64,000 nt of DNA from contig NC_080558.1 of assembly GCF_030253575.1 (NCBI RefSeq), positions 5,280,001-5,344,000 of the forward strand, written 5' to 3'. The stretch's first letter is position 1; every line of letters starts with the position of its first letter. The notes under the pieces are model-generated. The model worked only from the letters and a program-made list of their open reading frames with translations, did not search any database and had not been told where the DNA came from. Made by a program: the position numbers and the translations under genes. This DNA is from Rhododendron vialii. Lineage: Eukaryota; Streptophyta; Magnoliopsida; Ericales; Ericaceae. Positions 36,839 through 47,600 of this stretch are shown in pieces.

Positions 36839-37865
36839 ATCACCATTGGCTTCCATGGTGTTTATGAAAAATATGAAGGCTTAAGTAGTTCTCTAGTAAT
36901 CTAAAAGGTGAAAACTTTGCTACGTGCTAACTTTGTTGTGGCCGAATATATGTACGTTTGACACGGTCCTTTGAATCAAAGCATCAAGAAAATAAAAAAC
37001 TGATTACCTGGTTCTTGTATGTCTTTTACAAACGGGATGTGTAGCTGTCGCAACCCAATCGCCTCGGGTACATTTGCTCTACTTGTACCAAATGATTACC
37101 CTAGGATTTCAACCCGAAGGAAAGCTAAGAGAAACATTCGCGTAAATTCTCTTGGGGTGAGCTCTTGCTAGCTGCTGCTTTTTCTTTGGAAAATGACCTA
37201 CAAACAGAAACTTCATCCTATTCCATGGAAAAAAATATCCAACGGGCAACAATGCTAGCAAGCATGGAAAATGCGTTTCGAGTCGTCGCCAGATGTGCTT
37301 GATAAAGTATACATCCAAGCATGGAAGGATGAAAGAGTAAGTAGAAGGACAGTCACCTAACCACCAGGGTTGCTCGTAGTTAGACTCACCAATATACTCT
37401 TACCTGCGTGTAGGGAGTGAAAACGAGTTGAGCTGAGCCGAATCGAGCTTTGTGTTGTTCAAGCTCGGCTCGTTTATTAAATAAGCCTAAAACTTGAGCT
37501 AGATTTATTCATTAAGCCAGCGGAGCCTATTTCAAGCTTAGCTGAGCTTCCGTTGAGCTCAGCTCATTTACAACAAGAATCCTAAACTTGAGCTCCATCT
37601 CAAATCGATTACTAAATGAGTAGAGCCAAGTGGAGCCCTTTGCTTCACCCTAAACTTGAGCTCCATCTCAAATCGATTACTAAACAAGCAAGTTGGTTCG
37701 TTTGCTGCTACTGGTAAAACTACTACCGATGTTTGTTTTCGTTTTTTGATGTTATACAATCTTCATGTTGATTGAGTCCATACACGGTTAGTAGATAAAT
37801 CCATTGAACCAGATATACCAAATTACCAAGAAAGGAAGGATGAACTAGTAAAGTTGAAAACAAGT

Positions 37866-39827
37866 TGTAGAGACCCTATTTTGGGCTGCCCGGGTCAGTT
37901 TCCTTATGATCTTTTGATTCCCCAATGATGATTATGGTCAAGAACACCCCGAGGCTAGCGGTGTGTTTGAGCTTTGAGCGTCCTGAACCTCACTCAAAAC
38001 ATTTGCCAAGCCCTGCCTAGATCCTTCAAGCTAGAACCAAAAGGCCTCAACAAAACCGTACTTGCTTACGCTAGTACTTCCCTGGCGTACGCTGGTCGAC
38101 TGCCACATGTCAGTCATCGACGGTTGACTCAATTAACACCGGCGCACGCATGTCAATGTTCAGCGTACGCCAGTCAAAAGCCGGTCAATAATCACTATTC
38201 AACCATGTGCTCGGGACTTTGGTGGCCACCCTGACGTAGGCTACAGTTCCTCTGATGATTATACTCTGCAGAGACGTTCCCCTCTCTCTCCTACATCCCC
38301 CATCACCTAGTCCCATGCATTTAATGCGTGGGAGGCTCTCTTCCTAACCTAACCAGCCCTTAACCCAACTGACCAGCCCTCTCCTCAGTCCACTCCTGGC
38401 CTATAAATACCCCCCCTTGCATTTATATGCAAGGGGTTCACAAGGTTAAGACCCTCTCTTTCCTTTTTCTTGCACTCTTTCTTCTCCCATTAGTTGAAAG
38501 AGAAAGCCAACCCTCTTCCATACACTCATCACACCCTCATACCCATCATCCATCCTTCAAACTACAAGTTCAAAGCTCAAACCTTCCATCAAAGGCCAAT
38601 AAAAAGGTATACCACATTTTGTTCTGTGTCCTGTTCTGACCCCTGAGGGGTGCTAGCAGGGTCAAGGCTGGTAATTAATACCAGTCTTAGCCTCAAAGCT
38701 AGCAAAGATTCAATGATCGTGCGTGATGATAAGTGGCGCGCGCCAGTAAGCACAAGCCGTACGCCAGTTATGGCTGTACGTGCACCACTGGCGTGGGGAT
38801 CACGGATCGTCCTATTCTTGTTTTATTTTCATTTTATCACCTTTTATGCATGTTAAGAATTAGTTTATTGCTTTTTGTATTTTAGAACTGCGAAGCTGCT
38901 TTCCTGTTATTCTTATTTTAAAGGCCTCTGGGATCCTCTGGTCATGTTCCAGAACCCAGATGATGCAAAGCCAAGCACTGGACAAATGATGTAACTGGCG
39001 TACGATCTCTGATGATCGGCGTACGACAGTTAGATCGAAGTTCAGTGGCTGGCCCTTGCATGGCAGCTAAGCCCTGACCTCTATTTGTTCCCCCACACTG
39101 TTTATGGGGTGTACTGTCTATTCTTCTGCTTTAAATTGTCTCTGCTGTCTGTAACTATATTTTACCCTGCCATTTTGACTGCGTGGTTTGTCCTGGGTGT
39201 GTACTGGTCCTTCCAGAGCCCAGAGGGTTGAGAAATAGGAGCTGTGAGTTTAGATTTACCGGCGCACGCCAGTATAGCGGTGGCGCACGCAAGTAGTTTC
39301 TGCATGCAGGGGCTTGGCCAGTGCATACAGCTTCCTCTTGCGTGCCTCATTCCGGGACAGTGTGCTCCAGTTCATTTAAAATCCTCACAGGTGTTTGTTC
39401 TCAATCTATTATATCTGTCTAGATCAAGCATCCATCTCATTGTCTCATGAATGCAACTTATTACAGTTTTAACCCCCTCTAACTGCTCCCCGCCCTAACT
39501 GGCTAAAAAATGATTAATGAGAGAAAAATGCAAACGTTTTATAAAATGCCCGAGTAGAGACCGATCTCCGGATTGGGCGATAGGGGTGCCATAAAACCCT
39601 TCCCCTCTCGTAACCTGGCTCCCGAACCTCAGATATCGAAGGTGACGACGGACCAGTCTACAAGCCTTTTTCAAATCAAACAACGTAACAAACGTTTCAA
39701 GTTCGGTTCCTTGGGTGCACACCGCAAAATCCGAGTGGCGACTCTGAATTGTAAGCGTCGCCGCGCTTTTCCACAAAAAGGGCGCGCCCGATTTTATAAA
39801 CAGAATTTTCCGGGGCGCGTGCCCACA
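37866..39827 (+). mobile_element. 1.96-kb solo LTR downstream of caleosin 1
   Basis: TGTAGAGACCC...GTGCCCACA flanked by the 5-bp duplication caagt (37861-37865, 39828-39832). Copy 2 has the undisturbed site at about 52496-52503 (gttgaaaacaagtccctgg). Inside are a TATA box (cctataaatac, near 38400) and a poly(A)-type caataaaaagg (near 38600). The word gcgtacgc/gcgcacgc with ccagt recurs about ten times. Confidence 0.88.
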
Positions 39828-40518
39828 CAAGTCCCTGGTTACCAAGGTCATCAAACCATGCGGAGCAACTTTCAATGAAAGCAAAATCTAAACCGTGCTT
39901 GGGTGGCTCAGATTTCATTTCGGTCAAACAGGTCTCAGCTGTCCATCCGTGCGTCGCCGAGATGAAATCTGAACCGTCCATTGCCGAAATTAGACGGTCC
40001 AGATGGGGACAACAAGGTCCCCGGGTTCCTACAAAAAGAACTCAGGGACATGTGAGTCCCTATGTTCCTTGCAAATCCTAATCCTCCTTCTAAATCAGGT
40101 TATCAAATGTGTCCAAAATCTAATTCCAGAATTATCATCGCTTTCCTTTCAAATCAAAACCAAGGCTATTAAACGAACCAAATACCTAGTCTCATCCTAT
40201 TCCGGATTATAATCTCTAATGAAAAATATAGTTCCAACAGCAAAAGCAACACATGCTCAGTCACTTTTGGTTGTTTGTTTATAAATTTGAGCCAAGCGTG
40301 AGCATATGGGTATTTTGTTTGGTTTGGCAGGCTCATGAACATGTGGTCATTCTGTAAATATTGCAAAGATATGGTTATATCAACAAATATCCAAAAGATA
40401 TGAGGTGTGACCTTCCATTCTTTACATCATTAGTACGTGTTTCCTGTATTCTTGCGTACCAAATTGAAAATTTTCTTCTGTGAGATTTGAAAATTTAAGG
40501 GTTCATAAATCCTATAAA

Positions 40519-40718
40519 TTTTTTTATTTTTTTGGATAACGGACATGTCCAGATCCGCTTATGCCCACCACGGCTAATTCTCGGAAGACACTTAACACAA
40601 CAACCCGCCATGGCCTCCCATTTAAATCATGATTTGTTTCAAGTGAAAATCGAACTCTGCCATATTAGAGGCATAAGTTTGCCCTTATCACTAGGGTAAC
40701 CTGGATGGATAATCTAAT
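40519..40718 (-). mobile_element. tRNA-derived SINE
   Basis: On the minus strand an A box-like tagtgataaggg and a B box-like gagttcgattttc are followed by a body ending in an A-rich tail (ccaaaaaaataaaaaaa). It is flanked by a perfect 11-bp duplication aatcctataaa (40508-40518, 40719-40729). Copy 1 has the empty site aaatcctataaaatttcc near 23743. Confidence 0.85.
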
Positions 40719-42994
40719 AATCCTATAAAATCTTCCATAGAGCAATTTCACGAATTCAGTGTGAAAAAGACGAAAATTGCTTGTTTATTGTTGAAAAGTT
40801 GCCGTAGAAGGCTGAAATGCTTTTTTGTTTCAGGTTCCCATCTTAATTCTCCGAGTAGTCAAGCTAATCACGATTACAAAATTTTTAAATGTGAGCCGAA
40901 TTTGAATAATTAGTCTCAAAAGATTATCAAACTCGAGCCAAGTACAGAGTTATTGTGCGGTGTTCAAGTTGTCCATCTCGAAAATCAATAATTTGGATTT
41001 CATCTTGATCATTGCTGATCTGAACCGTCCATTACCGAGATAAAATCCAAACCATTGATTGCCGAGGTGGATGGCTCGGACGCCACACTATAGCCCTTTA
41101 GTCAGAACCCCCGTGTCCCAAGCTTAAACGCGTGTAAGAAGGAGTCGAGCCAAATCTGAGCTGTGCTCGATTAGCACCCCCTTCAAAACCAAATCCTCGT
41201 TTTGTCCGAAGCCAAAACATGTTACACGCCTCATAGCACTCTCACATGTTTTGTTTCAAAACCAAATCCTCTTTTTGTCCGAAGCCAAAACTTGTTACAC
41301 GCCTTATAGCACTCTCACAAGTTTTGGAGCGCCCCGCACATGAGATCCCCGACTCGCACGTAGGTAAACAAAGGATCATAACACTTAGATCACAACAAAT
41401 AACGATGCATTTTATGGCCCAACAAGGGGAATAAATTCTCTTAAACTCTAGCTCTGATATCATATTAAAGCATCCAACTCCAAACCAATTGGCAAACAGT
41501 GAAGAGGCCGCCCATACTCATATACTCCCCTGTCCCAAAAAGAATGACAATTTTTGAAACTTGTGCTATTTTTCACCGCTTATATGTTTTAATCTATTAT
41601 GTTTTTCATGAGTTTGAAAATTTTGTATAATAGAACAGTTGGATTAAATTTTAACAGAGTAGTAGGAATTACTGTAAACTAGTAGCAAAACAATAATAAT
41701 AGCAGCAAAGATAGAATTCTTAATCAGAAAAAATAGGGATTAGAAAATCCTGTGGATCGAGGCACGTATGTTGGTGCCCTCCTAAGAGAAGATACGTCCC
41801 CTTCTGATCTGGGTTGAATGACGCTCTACTCCCAAGATTCAATGATCCTCCAAGAAGTTTTGTGTGTAGCTAAAGCTTACTCACGAACCCATAATTGCCC
41901 GTATGCTCAAAATATAGGAGTAGCTTCAAAGTAATATGCAAACTGAAAAACAGATGAATATGGTTTTGTTTTGTTGCTATAGAAGTGTAATAAGAGTACT
42001 TTTTCTTCTCTGTGCATTTGATGAGGAAGAATGATCGATGCAATATGTAGCTCCAAAAGAAGACATATAACATAAAGAGGGAATGGGAGAGGAGCCGGTG
42101 GACTGCCAAGGCAGCCAAGGAAATGAATAAGGGAGTAAATAAGCATGGGTTGGTGGACTGCCAAGGCAGCCAAGGAAATGAATAAGGGGAGTAAATAAGC
42201 ATGGGTTAATGCTCCTCTGCCAAGCAATGGCATCCCAACGACAATGGAGTAAATGTGCACTGACTAATTAATATGGAAGGGATACAAAGTTATATGAAAA
42301 TTTTAAATTAAATGTGCACTCACATGTTTTGGAGTGCCTCCGCACGTGCGATCTCCGACTTGCACGTAGGTAAACAAAGGATCATAACACTTGGATTACA
42401 ACAAATAACGATGCACTTATAGCACAAACAAGGAGAATAAATTCTCCTAAACTCTAGCTTTGATACCATGTTAAAGCATCCAACTCCAAACCAATTGACA
42501 AAGAATGGAGAAGCCGCCTAGATTCATATACTCCCTCAGTCCCAAAAATGATGACAATTTTTAAAACTTGTGCCATTTTTCTATCGCTTATATGTTTTAA
42601 TCTATAACGTTTTTCATGAGTTTGAAAATTTTGTATAATAAAACTGTTGGATTAAATTTTAACAGAGTAGTAGAAATTACTGTAAACCAGTAGCAAAACA
42701 ATAATAATAGCAGCAAAGATACTTAATCAGAAAAAATAGGGATTAGAAAAGCCAGTGGATCGAGGCACATATGGTGGCGCCCTCCTAAGAGAAGATATGC
42801 CCCCTTTGCACTGGGTTGAATGACGCTCTACTCCCAAGATTCAACGATCCTCCGAGAAGCTTTGTGTGCGGCTAAAGCTTACTCACGAACCCATAATTGC
42901 CCGTATGCTCAAAATATAAGAGTAGCTTCAAAGTAATATGCAAACTGGAAAACAGAGTGAATATGGTTTTGTTTTGTTGCTATAGAAGTGTAAG

Positions 42995-43375
42995 TGTTAA
43001 GGAAATGAATCCCACATTGTTTGGGAGTGGAATGGGTGATCACTTAATAACATCTGGAACCTCTCCACTCATTGCCAATTGGTTTTGAGATGGATGTAAA
43101 GTTTCCACATGGTATCAGAGCGAGGCCCGTTCCACCCCACATTTTAAAAATTCACAATCCACACCCCACGATGATAGACCAGCAAAAAGGCTGCACGATG
43201 ATAGGACTCAAAAGTGGCCACACATGACAGACCTCAAACGTGGCTGCACGTGAGGGGTGATGTTAAGGAAATGAATCCCACATTGTTTGGGAGTAGAATG
43301 AGTGATCACTTAATAACATCTGGGACCTCTTCACTCATTGCCAATTGATTTTGAGATGGACATAAAGTTTCTACA
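42995..43375 (+). mobile_element. Complete TRIM retrotransposon
   Basis: Two 115-bp LTRs (42995-43109, 43261-43375) start TGTTAAGG and end CCACA/CTACA. A primer-binding site tggtatcagagc (43110-43121, initiator-Met tRNA) follows the left LTR, and a purine tract gaggggtga precedes the right one. Flanks gtaag/gtaaa form a 5-bp duplication. Unit A shows the empty site (gaagtgtaataagagtac near 41985). No protein is encoded. Confidence 0.92.
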
Positions 43376-43676
43376 GTAAAAATACTTTTTTCTTCTCTGT
43401 ACATTTAATGAGGAAGAATGATGCAATATATCACTCCAAAAGAAGACATAAAACATAAAGAGGGAATGGGAGAGGAGCCGGTGGACTGCCAAGGCAGCCA
43501 AGGAAATGAATATGGGGAGTAAATAAGCATGGGTTGGTGGACTGCCAAGGCAGCCAAGGAAATGAATAAGGGGAGTAAATAAGCATGGGTTAATGCTCCT
43601 CTGCCAAGCAATGGCATTCCAATGACAATGGAGTAAATGTGCACTGACTAAATTAATATAGAAGGGATACAAAGTT

Positions 43677-43892
43677 ACAGTCCGGATCTGGTCAAGACGT
43701 CTTGATAGGAGCTTAGGTTCGGATTTCTCTCACAGCCGTCGGATTGTGTTTTCGATGGTCCGAATGCACGGATAGTTTGTTTGCGCGAACAAACTATCCG
43801 TGCATCCGGACCATTGAAAACACAATCCAATGGCTGAGATCGTAGTCCGGATCTAAGTTCCGGTCAGGACGTCCTGACTAGATCCGAACTGT
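43677..43892. mobile_element. Foldback MITE with visible empty site
   Basis: Nearly the whole 216 bp is palindromic: acagtccggatct... and ...agatccgaactgt, centred on tgtttgcgcgaacaaac near 43785. Flanks acaaagtt/acaaaatt are an 8-bp duplication (9 bp if the terminal T is counted). Unit A reads gatacaaagttatatgaaaa without it (near 42280). Confidence 0.85.
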
Positions 43893-44374
43893 ACAAAATT
43901 ATATGAAAATTTTAAATTAAATGAAATATACAACAAGAACTAATCGAGACAAACAAGATTCATATTGAATATTTTTTGAGATTCATATTGAAAGATATAA
44001 AAAATTAAAATTGACACAGATATCAAAATTCAATTTGGGACGGAGGGAGAGTGAAGAGGCCGCCCAGATTCATATACTAATTTTGGAAGAAATAATTAAC
44101 TTACGTGGGACAAACTCCAGCACCTACTTCCACCTTTCGTGCAGAAAAAAGAAATATTTCTCCTCATGGAACTCTAGCTCTGCAAATTTTTCTTTGTGGC
44201 CACCGCCATTGCTAGACTGTCACCCACCCAAAAGCTCTCTCTCACTCCATTTGCATGCTTGCCACGCCCTTTGATCCGCTAGCTGTCTCCTTCCCTTCCA
44301 ATTTTCCTTTTTACTGTGTAACCGTACCCTTTTTCCACTTCTTTCGCCACTGGGTCCTCTAAAAAAGGCCTTCC

Positions 44375-44381
44375 TATATAA
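44375..44381 (+). promoter_or_regulatory. TATA box of caleosin gene 2
   Basis: TATATAA, 56 bp before the start codon and about 25 bp before an AG tract (44402-44420) that is the probable start of the leader. Confidence 0.6.
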
Positions 44382-44430
44382 GCCCAGACCCCTTAGGCCT
44401 TAGAGAGAGAGAGAGAGAGAAGAAACAGAG

Positions 44431-44538
44431 ATGGAAAACCAGAACAGAGCTGCATTGGCGACGGAGGCTCCTCTTGCGCCTGTTACTAGGCAGCGGAAGG
44501 TTCGGACTGATTTGGAGACCAAGCTTCCTAAGCCTTGT

Positions 44539-44606
<68 letters not shown>

Positions 44607-47600
44607 AAGTACTCCTATTTTGTGAGTGTATGTATCTGTTTGTGGCATTTCATGGGTCAATATGATGCATTGTTTGGTTACGGTGATATTAGGCTTCCTG
44701 GGTGAACTTTTTTTCAGAAGAGTGACTGAGCATATCAGAGTACGTTTGATTTGGAAGAAGATTATGATGGGAACTGTCCAAATGAGGAAAGAAAAAAAAA
44801 ATGAAGTGAAAGGAAAGGAAAGAAAAGAAAGTGCAAAGAAAATAAATTTTCTTTTATACATTTGACTAGAACGAAAACTTCTATGAGAATATCGCAAGAA
44901 AACTTTGCTAGTTACTAACTCACCCTTAACATGCAAATGCATGGATCATGATAGAAAACGAAAAATTATGGGCCTAATTGGAAGCAATGTTCCAAAAGTC
45001 GGTAGGAGCTAGTTGGGCGGATGGCCACCTTCGAGCTTCAAGGCCTAGTAATGGGCCCATAGCAAATTGTAATGGGCGATTAATCAGCGCATAACAATTA
45101 GTCTGATCTAGTCGGATAGGCTCTGCTAGCGATTAATCGCTGATTAATTCCGATTTTTAGAACACTGATAGGAAGTTTTATAAGATGTGGCAACTTTCAC
45201 AACAACAACAAAAAAAAGTCATTTTTTAAAGCAAGAAATTGAAAGCTATGTAACTAGGCGTAAATGGATTGTACATGACACTTTCTAAGCACTTTATATT
45301 ATTTTCATGCTAATCAAATACCAGTCTCTTTCTTGCATTTTCTATAATTTTCATTCTTATCAAATGGACAGTTAGGGTCTTCAAGCATTGGAAGCATGTG
45401 ATGCAGCGAATGTGTGTGAATGGTTTTGACTAATTTAGTAAGAAATGCCAGTTTAGGGTCCAATATGTTTGCCCAAAAAAGCCCACAGATTTGGTTGTCC
45501 AAAATAATAATAGTCCGTAAAAAAAATAATAATAATACTAGTGGTCATCTTTGCAACAACAAAACACAAAAGGGGGCAGAAATTTGGATTTCAGGGGAAG
45601 TAGACATATACCATATATGTGTTTCAGAATCTAGGCAATGTGCAATTTGCAACAGAAGTTCTTCTTTCTTGTTTCCCTCCTCCTTTCCTTCGATCTCTAA
45701 GTTGGAAATTTTTTATTAGGGCCACACCTGGGTTTTAAATAAAGCCTGTTACGTATCGTATTGGCCGTTACCTAATGGGATTTTAGACCTCCGATAATGT
45801 CATTTTCTTATGTATCAGCCGATACTGTGCAATATTGGCCGACAAATGGCTGCATTTCATGATACCGCGATTGGCCACACTGACAGGTGACTAACACATT
45901 AGAGCTAACTTACCATAGCTGATGTGCTATGGCCTATGCATATTGCAGAAGATAGCCTAATGGAGTCAATGGCCTGATGAAAGCGGGGACATGGGCCAGG
46001 TTGTGGGATTGATAGAGAGGTTCATAAGTTTGATGCAATGGAAAGATGCAAATGGATAATGGTGATAAACAGTCTCTTTGGTTCTGGGTTTTAGGTGATC
46101 GGGGTGCTTTCTGGTGTTCATGTGCAGAGGAGAGGTGGAGGGGACCCTGGGAGGGGGTTGCAGTCTTGATAAGACCATGGTTTGTAGGTATGCCGTACCG
46201 GTTTGGATGTATTGGATTGATGCAAGTGGCAAGATTGATATCAGACTCTAGTTATCTTCAGTTATGGAGTGTTTATTTGTAGAAATCAAGCCAAATAGAG
46301 ACTTGACCCCCAACCAAGGAATTAAAGAAAAATGTAACAATGAATTGTTGTTTAGGGACTAGGATTTCTTGGTTTTGGCAGGGATACTTGCAGGAGTTCT
46401 TCGGGATGCTTTTCAGTCTTCCTCAAGGCACCCTTCTTTTTACTGTTGTCAAGCTCCTTGACCTCTTCTCTCAAAAAACAAAAGAAAAATAAGGGCCACA
46501 CAACACGGAAACTCTTATTTTCATTTACTAACTCTTCAAACCCCTCTAAAGAGAGAAGGCAATGGTGATTTGGAGACTTCATAAATTGTTGAATTGAAAT
46601 CCATAACTATCCAAAAGTAAAACAAGAAGCTTTTAAACTTTATATGAGTTTTGTACACAATATGGTACGGGAAAGAAGTTTAGCAATTGGATACTTAACT
46701 ACTATATATCAAGCAATGAAGTTAACCAGGCATAATGCTTAGTTTTTAACTAACGTAACTTGATATCTTTATTGCACAAATAGAATCCAAATCTGACCCC
46801 TCAATCTTTTTCCTTTTTAAAGGAAATCACTCCATCTGCATGTTCCTATCTCCATTTCTCCTAGAATAACCCTTTAAGTATGATAAAGGATTTTGAAATT
46901 GACAATGAGGCTCCAAAAATATCTTGCTTTATGCTCACTCGTCTTTATGAACTCAGATATGGCCAGAGCATTGGCTGCTCCTGATACAGAGCATCCAAAC
47001 GGAACACCAAACCATTTGCATCATGGATTGAGTGTTTTGCAGCAACATGTAGCCTTCTTCGACATGGACGACAATGGGATTGTTTATCCTTGGGAGACTT
47101 ATACGGGTAATTTTCATACTATCATTTAATATTGGAAATTCAATTTCTCCTAGAAAACACACTAAAGAGGGAAAAAAAACGAAACACAAAATTCAACTTT
47201 GTTCTTTCTATTGTCGTTTTAAATGGTGGCCGTTTGTGGTAAGTTGAGATAGAACAAGTGCCTCATAGGTCACAAGTTTGAATTTGATCGAGCACTTCGT
47301 AGTCAATCCCCTTATGGCCACGCCAAGAATATGCTTTGCAATTAAAAGAAGTGCAGGTGGGAGGAAAGATCACCTGTCACACAAGTGTTCTCAACTCTTG
47401 TATCTATAAATAGGTGTATTATGCATAAAAATGTAAATGTTGTTGGTTGTTCAAGGCTATGAAATATATCTTATTTCATGGTTGAGCATTGATATTTTCC
47501 TTGACACCGATGGTACATACTGATATGAAAGATGCATGTGATTCTACAGGCTTCTACTCCTAGCTTACTAACTGTTTCTATTTGAACTAACCGAGATATA

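Larger units (their letters stand above)
23115..39902. repeat. Segmental duplication, copy 1
   Basis: Homology to 40377-52571 begins at atcaacaaatatccaa (23115 and 40378) and ends around aaagcaaaatctaaacc (about 39895 and 52563). The copies are collinear through a complete caleosin gene and its introns. Copy 1 is longer mainly because of three LTR insertions, two Harbinger-like elements and a foldback. Confidence 0.85.
41316..43921. repeat. About 1-kb tandem duplication upstream of caleosin 2
   Basis: Unit A (about 41316-42320) and unit B (about 42321-43921) share caaaggatcataacactt, catccaactccaaaccaatt, aacagagtagtag, caaggcagccaaggaaatg and the terminal gaaaattttaaattaaatg. Unit B is longer because a TRIM and a foldback inserted into it. 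Each unit also carries two copies of a 54-bp motif with gactgccaaggcagcc. Confidence 0.8.

Noticed and set aside
39495-39884. 129-codon and neighbouring open frames near 39.5-40.0 kb
   Set aside because: They straddle the right end of a solo LTR and its target site; no conserved protein motif.
44400-44942. 180-codon minus-strand open frame over caleosin 2 exon 1
   Set aside because: It is antisense to a firm coding exon and much of it is a translated microsatellite (RERERE run).
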